Assembly: GCA_045635745.1 (NCBI GenBank)
Contig: JAZTWG010000033.1
Span: 1 to 64,000 of the forward strand
DNA: 64,000 nucleotides
Direction of reading: 5' to 3'
Source: SIG78 sp045635745
Lineage (GTDB): Bacteria > Verrucomicrobiota > Lentisphaeria > Victivallales > Victivallaceae
Positions 33,665 to 42,091 of this stretch are shown piece after piece. Made by a program: the position numbers and the translations under genes. Numbering within the stretch: the stretch's first letter is position 1; the number at the start of each line of letters is the position of its first letter. Under the pieces are notes generated by a model. The model saw only the letters and a list, made by a program, of their open reading frames with translations. It had not been told where the DNA came from and ran no database searches.

Positions 33665-34957
33665 TCATTTACTGCGGCGCGAAGAGGCGCTTCTGCCGTG
33701 TGCTGCCAAACCTTCCATTTCGGCAAACTTTTCGGCAACAGCAATCTCTTTCTGGATGGCTTCTTCGGTATATTCCACCGTGCTCATTCTACGGAAAAAT
33801 CCTTCCACCGTCAAGCCCGAAAAGAATTTTGCGCTGCCCGCAGTAGGCAATACATGACTGGGCCCGGCGCAGAAGTCTCCGATCGGTTCCGGGGTCCAAT
33901 GCCCGATAAACAATGCTCCGGCGGCTTTGATGGTTTTGGCCACTTTACGGGCATCTTTGCAGCAGATTTCCAGATGTTCCGGTGCGTATTTTCCCGCGAT
34001 TTCCGCTGCTTGTGTCATATCTTTGACCACAATGATCCATGAGCCGTTTTCCAACACTTTATCCACCGTGGCCATACGAGGCAGAGTGGCTTTGCGTGCG
34101 GCGAGAGCTTTTTCGATTTTTTCCACCATTTTTTCATCGGTGGTTACGGTCAGGGCCTGTTCCAGACCGCTGCCGTGTTCGGCCTGTGAAAGCATGTCGG
34201 CGGCAATCTTGTCGGGATCAGCGGTTTCGTCGGCTATGATCATGATTTCCGACGGACCGGCGACCATATCGATCGCCACTGCTCCGTAGACCAGTTTTTT
34301 GGCCGCAGTAACGTAAGCATTGCCGGGACCGACGATTTTTTCGACTTTTGGGACTGTTTCCGTACCATACGCCATGGCTGCAATGCCGTAAACGCCGCCG
34401 AGCCGGTAGATTTCAGTAACTCCGGCCGCTTTCATGGCATACAGCACTGCCGGATGGACTTTGCCGTCTTTGCCGGGCGGGGTTACCGCCACGATCTCTT
34501 TGACTCCGGCTGCTTTGGCGATACCGGCTGTATGGATAACTGTGGAAACCAGCGGCGCCGTTCCGCCGGGGATATAAACGCCGATCCGTTCCATGGGGAC
34601 AAACTGTTCGCCGAGTGTTACACCTTTGCGGACAACTTTTTTCCACGCTTTGGGAATACGCAGTTTGGCGAAAGTCTGCACATTTTTCAACGCGGTTCTG
34701 ATCGCTGCTTTGGCAGCCTTATCCAGACTCCCGGCGGCAGAGGCTATTTCGCTGTCGCTGACTTTGAACTGGTCGGGAGTCAAATCTGCCTTGTCAAACT
34801 CCAAGGCGTAACGCTGCAGCGCTTTGTCGCCTTCGCTGCGCACATTGTTGACAATGGTCCGTACCGCTTCTTCGATCGCCGGCGGATAGCTGGAGCGGTT
34901 GTAGATAATTTCCAATCCGGAAATAAAATCACCTTTGCGGTAATCGAGAATTTTCAT
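33665..34957 (-). CDS. hisD: Histidinol dehydrogenase
   Basis: Last two steps of histidine synthesis (histidinol to histidine, NAD-dependent, zinc). 430 residues; conserved segments include VPGGTAPLVSTVIHTAGIAKAAGV, GPGNAYVTAAKKLVYG, the zinc-binding DMLSQAEHGSG, PEHLEIC, and GPSHVLPTAGSAKF. No other his gene lies in the window, so histidine genes are scattered in this genome. It is 13 nt downstream of panC. Confidence 0.97.
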   Translation of the reverse strand: MKILDYRKGDFISGLEIIYNRSSYPPAIEEAVRTIVNNVRSEGDKALQRYALEFDKADLTPDQFKVSDSEIASAAGSLDKAAKAAIRTALKNVQTFAKLRIPKAWKKVVRKGVTLGEQFVPMERIGVYIPGGTAPLVSTVIHTAGIAKAAGVKEIVAVTPPGKDGKVHPAVLYAMKAAGVTEIYRLGGVYGIAAMAYGTETVPKVEKIVGPGNAYVTAAKKLVYGAVAIDMVAGPSEIMIIADETADPDKIAADMLSQAEHGSGLEQALTVTTDEKMVEKIEKALAARKATLPRMATVDKVLENGSWIIVVKDMTQAAEIAGKYAPEHLEICCKDARKVAKTIKAAGALFIGHWTPEPIGDFCAGPSHVLPTAGSAKFFSGLTVEGFFRRMSTVEYTEEAIQKEIAVAEKFAEMEGLAAHGRSASSRRSK

Positions 34958-34970
34958 ATTTTTTATAACC

Positions 34971-35816
34971 TTACAATTTTACAAAGCAGTTGTCGATGAG
35001 CCGGGTAGTACCGAAAAATGCCGCCACCGCAAAGAGCAGTTCTCTGCTGGACTCTGTGGGATCTTCCAGATTTTCTGCATCGCGGATTTCCACATAATCG
35101 ACCACGCCGCCGGCATCGCTGATACGTTTTACGGCTTCGGCAATAACTTCATTTACCGCGCTTACGCCGTCGGTCTTGAGTCTGGCTTCGGCAGCAAAAA
35201 CCGATTGCGATATACTGCGGGCGCGAATCCGTTCGTCTTCCGAAAGATAGCGGTTGCGCGAACTCATCGCCACGTTGTCGGTATCACGGATAAGATCGCC
35301 CAGAACGATTTCCACCGGGAAATCCAGATCGCGCACCATGCGCTTGATAATGATCGCCTGCTGGGCATCTTTTTTACCGAACACCGCCACATCCGGCAGA
35401 GCCAGATTGAAAAGTTTGCTTACAACCGTAAGCACGCCGCGGAAGTGGATGGGGCGGCTTTTGCCGCACAGTACTTTGGAAAGTGTGGTTTCGTCTACCC
35501 AGATCGAGCGGTCTGGCGCGTACATGGCATCGGGCGCCGGAGCAAATACTGCAGTTGCACCATGAGCTTCGCAGAGTTTGCAGTCATTCTCAAAATCCCG
35601 CGGATATTTATCCAAATCTTCGTTGGGGGCAAACTGCGTGGGATTGACAAAGATCGAAACGATCACTTCATCGCCCCGCTTTCTGGCTATGTCAATAAGC
35701 GAAGCATGGCCGGCATGGAGAAAACCCATGGTCGGCACCAACGCTATGCGTTTGCCGGAGCGTTTGCACCCGAGCGCGTATTGCTGAAGTTCTTTGGGAT
35801 CGTGAAAAATTTTCAT
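34971..35816 (-). CDS. panC: Pantothenate synthetase (pantoate--beta-alanine ligase)
   Basis: Joins pantoate and beta-alanine using ATP, leading to CoA. 281 residues with ALVPTMGFLHAGHASLI (HxGH motif), IFVNPTQFAPNEDLDKYPR, VAVFGKKDAQQ and AMSSRNRYL. Start at ATG 35816 with GAGG upstream, overlapping the end of ilvE; an in-frame TTG 10 codons earlier is less likely. panB and panD are not in the window. Confidence 0.96.
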   Translation of the reverse strand: MKIFHDPKELQQYALGCKRSGKRIALVPTMGFLHAGHASLIDIARKRGDEVIVSIFVNPTQFAPNEDLDKYPRDFENDCKLCEAHGATAVFAPAPDAMYAPDRSIWVDETTLSKVLCGKSRPIHFRGVLTVVSKLFNLALPDVAVFGKKDAQQAIIIKRMVRDLDFPVEIVLGDLIRDTDNVAMSSRNRYLSEDERIRARSISQSVFAAEARLKTDGVSAVNEVIAEAVKRISDAGGVVDYVEIRDAENLEDPTESSRELLFAVAAFFGTTRLIDNCFVKL

Positions 35817-35835
35817 TTTATGCCTCAACACTCTT

Positions 35836-36843
35836 TCAGTCAACAATAAACATCCAGTTGTGTTTATCTTCGGCTTCGCCGTACTGGATGGCTTTCAAGC
35901 CGTAGTAGAGTTTGCTGCTGACTTCGCCGATATTATCGCCATAGGTGAAAACCTGATCTTTGTAGTAAATGTGGTGGATCGGTGTGATAACCACCGCTGT
36001 ACCGCAGGCGCCGACTTCAGCAAAATCCGCCAGTTCCGACTTGTGGATCTTGCGGCGTTCTACTTCAATTCCCAGATCCTGCGCCAGAGTCAGCAGCGAA
36101 TCGTTGGTCACGCTGGGCAGTACCGAGGGGGATTCGGGAGTGACATATTTACCTTCTTTGGTGATACCGAAGAAGTTGCTGGTGCCGAATTCATCGATAT
36201 ACTCGTGAGTGGCGGGGTCGAGAAACAGCGCCACCGGGCAGCCGGCTTTTTTAGCCATCTTGCTGGAGTAAAGACTCGCCGCGTAGTTGCCGGCGCATTT
36301 GATGTTACCCGTGCCGTGCGGTGCCGCGCGGTCGAGTTCGTCAAAAATCAGGGCATCTACCGGCTTGATGCCGCCTTTGTAGTAGGGCCCCGCAGGCATG
36401 ACCATCATTACAAACTCATAGTCGAAGCTGGGCGAAACACCGATCTGCGAGGAGGTGCCGAACATCACCGGACGGATGTAAAGCGAACCATCGGTACCAT
36501 AGGGCGGAATGTAATCGGCATTGTCTTTGACCACCATTCTGATCGCTTCGAGGAACATCTCTTCGGGCAGAGTTTCCATAAGAATACGTTCGGCGCTGTT
36601 GTTGAAGCGCTTGGCGTTCATCTGCGGACGGAATACCCCGATGCGGCCGTCTTTCATCCGGAAAGCTTTCATGCCTTCAAAGATAGCCTGACCGTAGTGC
36701 ATGCAGTTGGCGGCTACCGACATGGTTATATCGTAGGTGTTGAAAAGTTTGAGTTCGCTCCACTTACCGTCTTTGAAACTGGCGCGCACGTTCGATCTGG
36801 TCGGCATGAATTCAAAACCGAGCTTGTCCCATTCAATATTCAT
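35836..36843 (-). CDS. ilvE: Branched-chain amino acid aminotransferase
   Basis: PLP enzyme of class IV, 335 residues, for the last step of Leu/Ile/Val synthesis. The fold-type IV signature is seen around the catalytic lysine (GTGNIKCAGNYAASL) and in EFGTSNFFGI, with YGQAIFEGMKAFR near the N-terminus and GACGTAVVITPI near the C-terminus. These features fit the long BCAT subgroup. It heads a run of biosynthetic genes (ilvE-panC-hisD). Confidence 0.95.
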   Translation of the reverse strand: MNIEWDKLGFEFMPTRSNVRASFKDGKWSELKLFNTYDITMSVAANCMHYGQAIFEGMKAFRMKDGRIGVFRPQMNAKRFNNSAERILMETLPEEMFLEAIRMVVKDNADYIPPYGTDGSLYIRPVMFGTSSQIGVSPSFDYEFVMMVMPAGPYYKGGIKPVDALIFDELDRAAPHGTGNIKCAGNYAASLYSSKMAKKAGCPVALFLDPATHEYIDEFGTSNFFGITKEGKYVTPESPSVLPSVTNDSLLTLAQDLGIEVERRKIHKSELADFAEVGACGTAVVITPIHHIYYKDQVFTYGDNIGEVSSKLYYGLKAIQYGEAEDKHNWMFIVD

Positions 36844-36898
36844 AAGGTTACCTCATAAGGTTAAAAGATTAAAAAATCAAATTGGCTTAATATACACT

Positions 36899-37888
36899 TT
36901 ATTGCTCTTTTTCGCAAGAAAAAAATCCATTTTCCGATGCATGAAAACATGCGGCGAACCGCCCCGGCGCGATTTCACGGAGTTCCGGTCGCTCTATGCG
37001 GCATTTTTCTGAAGCATAAGGACATCGGGGGTGGAACGCACACCCTCCCGGCGGATTTAACGGGCTGGGTACATCGCCGGTAAGTTTTATCGGTGCAAAA
37101 GATTCTTTTTTCAGTGTCGGAACTGCCGAAAGCAGCGCTGCCGAGTAGGGGTGCAGCGGCTTGGCACAGAGTTCGCCTGCCGGAGCGCTTTCCACAACCC
37201 GCCCCAGATACATTACCAGAATGCGGTCGCTGATATGTTCCACCACGGCCAGATCATGAGCGATAAAAAGCAGCCCGATTTGAGTGGTTTTCTGCAGATC
37301 TTTCAAAAGATTGATTATTGCCGCCTGTACACTTACATCCAAAGCCGAAACCGGTTCGTCGGCGATCAGCAGATCCGGTTCTGCCGCCAGCGCCCGGGCT
37401 ATCCCGATACGCTGGCGCTGCCCGCCGGAAAACTGGTGCGGGTAACGCGGCAGCTGCGTCGGGTCGAGTCCCACAAGTTTCATGAGTTCCTGCATGCGCT
37501 CCAAACGGGCGGCTTTATCCAGCGAAGTATGCAGCACAAGCACTTCTTCAAGCGCATTTTGAATACTCAAACGTGGATTCAGCGAGCCGTAAGGATCCTG
37601 AAAGACCATCTGAAAACTTTTCCGTGCCCGGCGCAAAGCTTTGCCCCGCAGAGCGGATATATCCTGATCGTTGATATGTATGGAGCCGGCGGAGGGCATT
37701 TCGAGCCGCACCAATGCTCTGGCCAACGAACTTTTTCCGCAGCCGCTTTCGCCCACCAGCCCCACGGTTTCGCCGCTGCTGATGGTGAAAGATACATCAT
37801 CCACTGCGTGCAGAAATTTGCGTTTGGCGAACCATGAGCCGCGCAGCGGATAATCCACTTTAAGGTTTTTTACTTCCAGCAATGCCAT
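36899..37888 (-). CDS. Oligopeptide/dipeptide ABC transporter ATPase (OppF/DppF type), orphan
   Basis: ATP-binding subunit, 329 residues: Walker A GESGCGKSSLARAL, signature FSGGQRQRIGIARALA, Walker B LLIADEPVSALD, and the oligopeptide C-terminal extension with CAFHPRCPYASEKC. It would energise peptide or nickel import with OppB/C/D partners, but no permease, second ATPase or binding protein lies in this window, so its partners are elsewhere. A hairpin separates it from the next gene upstream. Confidence 0.92.
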   Translation of the reverse strand: MALLEVKNLKVDYPLRGSWFAKRKFLHAVDDVSFTISSGETVGLVGESGCGKSSLARALVRLEMPSAGSIHINDQDISALRGKALRRARKSFQMVFQDPYGSLNPRLSIQNALEEVLVLHTSLDKAARLERMQELMKLVGLDPTQLPRYPHQFSGGQRQRIGIARALAAEPDLLIADEPVSALDVSVQAAIINLLKDLQKTTQIGLLFIAHDLAVVEHISDRILVMYLGRVVESAPAGELCAKPLHPYSAALLSAVPTLKKESFAPIKLTGDVPSPLNPPGGCAFHPRCPYASEKCRIERPELREIAPGRFAACFHASENGFFSCEKEQ

Positions 37889-38005
37889 AAACTGTTTCCT
37901 GAAAAAATGTCAATTCAAAAAAATACCACATCTGAAAATTTTTGCAACAAAGTTGTTTCTGTTTTTTGAAAAAATCCCGGTTTTTTACGGCATTACTGCA
38001 AAATA

Positions 38006-38058
38006 CAGCGAAGCTGCTGCAAATATACAATATTCACAGCAGCTTCGTTGATTTTTTT
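38006..38058. terminator. Stem-loop terminator between DUF4434 and the ABC ATPase gene
   Basis: CAGCGAAGCTGCTG (38006-38019) and CAGCAGCTTCGTTG (38037-38050) form a 14-bp stem with one G-T pair; a T run follows on the plus strand and a TATTTT on the minus strand. It is framed by an outer AAATCCCGG/CCGGGATTT pair (37972-37980 and 38065-38073). Confidence 0.65.
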
Positions 38059-38071
38059 CTGCAGCCGGGAT

Positions 38072-38989
38072 TTATTTTTCTTCAGCGCGGCGTTTTTCCG
38101 CGTATGCCATGTAACGGTTGTAAAGATGTCCGGCTGACGGATAGCAGGAATCCGGACTCATAAAGTGCGGCAGCTCAAACGAAATGATCTTGGTGCAGTA
38201 CTTTTCGGCAATTTCCAGTTTGAGCTTGAGTTTGGCAAACTCAATGGGCGGAAATTTCCACGGCATATCGCGGTCAAAGGTTTCCAGATTGCTCCAGAAT
38301 TGCACCCCATATTTTTGGGTCATTTCATACATTTTTGCCATGTAGGCATCCAGTTCATTGAACGGCACATGTCCATCCATAGGCGCGTAGGCGTCGATCA
38401 AGCCTTCCATTTCGTTGAGAATATAATCAAAGTGCTTGGCATGAACTTCCGGAGTGATAGGGTATTCTGCACTCCACTTTTTGCCGGCATATCGGGGCGA
38501 TACCATGATCGTGCGCTTTTTATCGAACTTTTTGATTTCGTTGCACAGCGGCTTCCATATCTTGGTCTGATGGGAGCCCATGGAGCCTTCGTGGCACATG
38601 TACCAGCCGCAGAATGCGGGATGATCACCGTAGCGTTCTCTGATCTCATAAATGAGGTCGGTATTTACAGCAACTTCATTTGACCAGTCATTCCATCGCC
38701 AATACTTATTGGTATCGAACAATCCGATATAAATACCAACATTGTACTTGGCTCCCAGATCGAGGAAAAGCTGCACCATATCCATTTCCGGGCAGAGGGT
38801 GCATTTCATAACTTTGCTGTCGTACATCATGCTGTCGGCCCAGCCTACACGGATGATGTAGGCTTCGTTAACGCCGTTGGCCTGATAACGGGCAAATTCC
38901 CGTTCCCAGATGTCGGGAGTCCAGTTGTTTGACGGTATATTGCAGGATACGCCGTCGAGAAAAGTTCCGCTGATGGGTAAAAATGCCAT
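38072..38989 (-). CDS. DUF4434 family protein (TIM-barrel, glycoside-hydrolase-like)
   Basis: 305-residue cytoplasmic protein without signal peptide. The start PISGTFLDGVSCNIP, then WEREFARYQANGVNEAYIIRVGW, and the middle segment AFCGWYMCHEGSM fit DUF4434, a glycoside-hydrolase-like barrel; acidic residues in WYMCHE and WSNLETF occupy the places where GH clan A enzymes carry catalytic glutamates. Function is unproven. It follows lacI by 35 nt with its own CAGGAG ribosome site, so it is probably co-transcribed and controlled by that repressor. Confidence 0.7.
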   Translation of the reverse strand: MAFLPISGTFLDGVSCNIPSNNWTPDIWEREFARYQANGVNEAYIIRVGWADSMMYDSKVMKCTLCPEMDMVQLFLDLGAKYNVGIYIGLFDTNKYWRWNDWSNEVAVNTDLIYEIRERYGDHPAFCGWYMCHEGSMGSHQTKIWKPLCNEIKKFDKKRTIMVSPRYAGKKWSAEYPITPEVHAKHFDYILNEMEGLIDAYAPMDGHVPFNELDAYMAKMYEMTQKYGVQFWSNLETFDRDMPWKFPPIEFAKLKLKLEIAEKYCTKIISFELPHFMSPDSCYPSAGHLYNRYMAYAEKRRAEEK

Positions 38990-39024
38990 AATTTTTTTCT
39001 CCTGTTTTGCGGGGATATTTTCAG

Positions 39025-40029
39025 TTAAGTTGTCAGTCTGATTTTCAATATCGGCTTTACGATGTGCTCCACTGGTATATCGGAACCGGTAAGGCGGTTG
39101 ACCAGAAGTGTCATTGCCGCTTCGCCCAGTGCTTCAAACGGCTGCTCGACGGTGGTCAGGCCTATGGTGTCGGCCGCAGTAATATTATCATAGCCGCAGA
39201 GTCTTATCTCCCGGCCCAGCCAATGAGCTTTTCCTGCCCGGCACAACTCGGCATAGAGCCGGATGGCAGAATGGTCTGTATTGCAGAAAACTCCCACCGG
39301 AAATGGACCGGCAAGGATCATATTCAATATTTCACTGACCATATCCGGCTGTGTTTCTTCGGCAAGGCGCGTAAAGTGCTGCGGTTCAAAACCATTTTTG
39401 CGTATGGTATCAGCAAAGCCGCAGCATCTTTCCTGCCGCTGCCAGCTGTTTGCTGCATATTCGTAGAGAAAACGGAGACATTTTTTTTCCAGAAGATGTT
39501 CTGCTGCAAGTTTTCCGCCGCAGAAGTTGTCGAGCATTACGCTTTTCACATTTTCAGTATTGATATTGCCTCTGGCGTTGGCAACTACCACCTGGCACTC
39601 CGGCGGCAGAATTTTACTCACATTTTCCGGCAGAGATTTACCATCAAGATTGAATGGCAGATAGGTTATGACTCCGGCATTGCGGGAATCGCGCACAGTT
39701 TGAAAAAAATCCCGGTATTCGATCTTTTTCCGTTCATCATATATATTATAGGCAAAACCGTGCTGATTGGCAGTCTGACACATTCCTTTAAGCATGGCAC
39801 AGATAAGTTCGTCATGATGAAAAGGCAGAAATATTCCAATCGCAGGACTGGCGCCTTTTGCCAACAGACTTGCCGCCTGATTACGGCGATAGCCCATGGC
39901 TGCGGCGGCTTCGCGGATTATCTGAAAGGTTTTTTCTGCAACTTTCTGATCCGGGCGCGGATTCAATGCCCGCGAAACAACTGCCCGCGAAAAGCCTGTT
40001 TTATCTGCTATATCCTGCAATGTTACCAT
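39025..40029 (-). CDS. LacI-family transcriptional regulator
   Basis: 334 residues: N-terminal HTH (VTLQDIADKTGFSRAVVSRALN) with the hinge-type helix (RRNQAASLLAKG), then a periplasmic-binding-protein-like sugar domain. Likely a sugar-responsive repressor. A 28-bp perfect palindrome lies right at its own predicted transcription start, suggesting autoregulation. It forms an operon with DUF4434 and is divergent from two sugar isomerase paralogues. Confidence 0.93.
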   Translation of the reverse strand: MVTLQDIADKTGFSRAVVSRALNPRPDQKVAEKTFQIIREAAAAMGYRRNQAASLLAKGASPAIGIFLPFHHDELICAMLKGMCQTANQHGFAYNIYDERKKIEYRDFFQTVRDSRNAGVITYLPFNLDGKSLPENVSKILPPECQVVVANARGNINTENVKSVMLDNFCGGKLAAEHLLEKKCLRFLYEYAANSWQRQERCCGFADTIRKNGFEPQHFTRLAEETQPDMVSEILNMILAGPFPVGVFCNTDHSAIRLYAELCRAGKAHWLGREIRLCGYDNITAADTIGLTTVEQPFEALGEAAMTLLVNRLTGSDIPVEHIVKPILKIRLTT

Positions 40030-40048
40030 ATTTTATAGGAGTCCTTTC

Positions 40049-40076
40049 AAGTTGACACAACCGGTTGTGTCAACTT
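40049..40076. promoter_or_regulatory. Perfect 28-bp palindromic LacI-type operator
   Basis: The half-site AAGTTGACACAACC (40049-40062) is followed directly by its exact reverse complement (40063-40076), with the central CG expected of LacI operators. It starts at about +1 of the predicted lacI promoter and ends 19 nt before the lacI ATG. Confidence 0.85.
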
Positions 40077-40082
40077 CAATAT

Positions 40083-40110
40083 AATATATACATTGTAATG
40101 CAAAAGTCAA
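40083..40110 (-). promoter_or_regulatory. Predicted promoter of the lacI-DUF4434 operon
   Basis: Minus strand: TTGACT (40105-40110), 16-bp spacer, TATATT (40083-40088). The start would fall near 40076, so the palindrome occupies +1 to +28 and bound repressor would block transcription. Confidence 0.6.
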
Positions 40111-40306
40111 ATTCTCCGGTAATAAAATTTTTTCTCTCCTTGTGCTTTCGGAGGCGGAGTTTCTGGTGCTGACATGAAAAAAACACCGCAAAGAGTGTTG
40201 CTTTGTTGCGCCGGGAAAGAAATATACAAATCAACTTTTCTTGATTTTATTTCAAACGGATGTATATTTATTCAATGCAATTTTTAACAGTATACAAGTG
40301 ATTTTT

Positions 40307-41191
40307 ATGAATACCCCCGCACCTTTGAGTTATTTATTTGACTTTTTGCGTTACCCGGAAGCTGTCCGCAAATGCCGTTTGCAGGAATTTGCTGCCTGTG
40401 GAGCCAAACATCTGGTATTAAGTTCGCCGTTGCTTAAACATCTGATTGCTTATCCGGATCAGGTTCGTATGTTTGAAGAGGAACTGGCCGATGCCGGTTT
40501 GAGCTTCGGCGATGCCCATGCCCCTTACAGTATGCATTGGGATCTTTTGTGTGTTTTTGAAGAGGAGCGCCCCGCGTTGTTTGTGCGTCAGAAAATGGCT
40601 CTGACTATTGCCGCGCAGCTGGGTTGTAAAACCATTACCATTCACACCGGAGCGGATCACCTTTTTCCGGAAGTTTCTGAAGAAAAACATCTTTCCAGAA
40701 TTTGTGATATGCTGGAAAAACTGCTCCGGGAGGCTGAAAAACTCAATATTACCATTTGCGTGGAAAACGGCTGGGGAAAACTCACTTCGCTGGATACATT
40801 GCTTCTGCTGCGCGATAAATTCCGTTGCGCAAACTTCGGATTCTGTTATGATGCCGGTCACGCCAATATCATGGATAACGGTCGGCTTTTTACAGAAGGC
40901 GAAGCCTACTTGCGCTGGCACGCTGTCGGGGTGGAAACTCCACCGTGGGAAGATGCCGTTGTGCGGCTGGAGCGTATGCTGCCGGATGTGGTCAACTGCC
41001 ATCTGCACGATAATTACGGCAACAAAGATCAGCATAATCTGCCCGGCAGCGGCAATGTCAAGTGGGATAAAATCGTGCCGCTGCTGCGTAAGGCCCCCCG
41101 GCTGCAGGCGGTTCAGAGCGAGGTTAATCTGGAACGCAATGCTTTGTCGGTAAAGAGTGTAACCCAAGTTTTTGAAAAGCTTTTTCAATGA
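40307..41191 (+). CDS. Sugar phosphate isomerase/epimerase, xylose-isomerase-like TIM barrel (paralogue 1)
   Basis: 294 residues, AP-endonuclease 2 fold. Metal-binding residues appear in order: TIHTGADH, CVENGWG (Glu), CYDAGHAN (Asp/His), NCHLHDNYGN and QSEVN (Glu). Substrate unknown, probably a sugar or sugar acid. Start at ATG 40307 (MNTPAPLSYL); earlier in-frame codons lie in the promoter region. A possible promoter is TTGATT (40241-40246) and TATATT (40263-40268), 16 bp apart. Its neighbour 17 nt downstream is a paralogue. Confidence 0.85.
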   Translation: MNTPAPLSYLFDFLRYPEAVRKCRLQEFAACGAKHLVLSSPLLKHLIAYPDQVRMFEEELADAGLSFGDAHAPYSMHWDLLCVFEEERPALFVRQKMALTIAAQLGCKTITIHTGADHLFPEVSEEKHLSRICDMLEKLLREAEKLNITICVENGWGKLTSLDTLLLLRDKFRCANFGFCYDAGHANIMDNGRLFTEGEAYLRWHAVGVETPPWEDAVVRLERMLPDVVNCHLHDNYGNKDQHNLPGSGNVKWDKIVPLLRKAPRLQAVQSEVNLERNALSVKSVTQVFEKLFQ

Positions 41192-41207
41192 ATAAGGTAT
41201 AGATTTT

Positions 41208-42080
41208 ATGAAGAATATTCCGATAACTTTTCTGATGCCTTTTCTGGAAGATGAAAAATCCCGCCGGACACTGTTCAGTGAATTTGCCGCCAACGGCGCT
41301 GAAAATATCGTACTTTCCGACAGTTTTATAAGTTCCATAAAACTGGATCCGGAAAAAGCCGGGGTTTATAAGAAAGAAATGGCCGATGCCGGTTTGAAAT
41401 TTGTCGATGCCCACGCGCCTTTCGGCAATGCTGTGGATATGAATAATTGCGATGAAAACGGCATGTTGACTCTCAATCACACGCTGCATTTGCATATTGC
41501 CGCTTTGATGGGTGTGAAGACTATTACTATTCATACCGGCAACGATACCAATGCTCCCGGTTTATCGGTCGAACAGCAGCATGACCGTATATCTTTTATG
41601 CTCGATAAGCTGCTGCCGGAAGCTGAAAAACTGGATGTGGCGATCGCTATTGAAAATATCTGGGTGCCGGTGAATACTCCGGAAAATCTCTGGAAGATCA
41701 AAAAACGCTTCCCCACTCCTTATCTGGGGTTCTGCTTTGATGCCGGTCATGCCAATATCATGAGCCGGTGCAACGGCAGTCTGCAGAGCCAATCGCCCGC
41801 CCGCAGTTACTGGTCAAAAATCAATGCCGGAGAACCGGTGTGGGATGATGATATTCTGGAAAAAATGCTGCCGGAAATCATCAACTGCCATCTGCACGAC
41901 AATTGTGCTGATCTTGACGATCACAATTTGCCGGGACGCGGCTCTATTGATTGGAAAAAGACGGTGGATCTGCTGAAAAAAGCCCCCCGTTTGCAGGCGA
42001 TTCAGAGCGAAGTGATTCTGGAACGCAACTTTACAGCCATAAAAGTACTGGTGGAAACGTTCAAAAATCTTTTTGCCTGA
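41208..42080 (+). CDS. Sugar phosphate isomerase/epimerase, xylose-isomerase-like TIM barrel (paralogue 2)
   Basis: 290 residues, clearly the product of a tandem duplication with the gene upstream: shared TIHTGND, IAIENIW, CFDAGHANIM, NCHLHDNC and IQSEVI motifs at the same places, including all metal ligands. Both seem active. The pair may act on two steps or two isomers of one sugar pathway. The divergent lacI and its operator are the likely control. Confidence 0.85.
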   Translation: MKNIPITFLMPFLEDEKSRRTLFSEFAANGAENIVLSDSFISSIKLDPEKAGVYKKEMADAGLKFVDAHAPFGNAVDMNNCDENGMLTLNHTLHLHIAALMGVKTITIHTGNDTNAPGLSVEQQHDRISFMLDKLLPEAEKLDVAIAIENIWVPVNTPENLWKIKKRFPTPYLGFCFDAGHANIMSRCNGSLQSQSPARSYWSKINAGEPVWDDDILEKMLPEIINCHLHDNCADLDDHNLPGRGSIDWKKTVDLLKKAPRLQAIQSEVILERNFTAIKVLVETFKNLFA

Positions 42081-42091
42081 TTGAAAAAAAT

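Noticed and set aside
40049..40076. The 28-bp palindrome as a terminator
   Set aside because: It lies at a promoter start, has no loop and no T run, and fits a repressor site.
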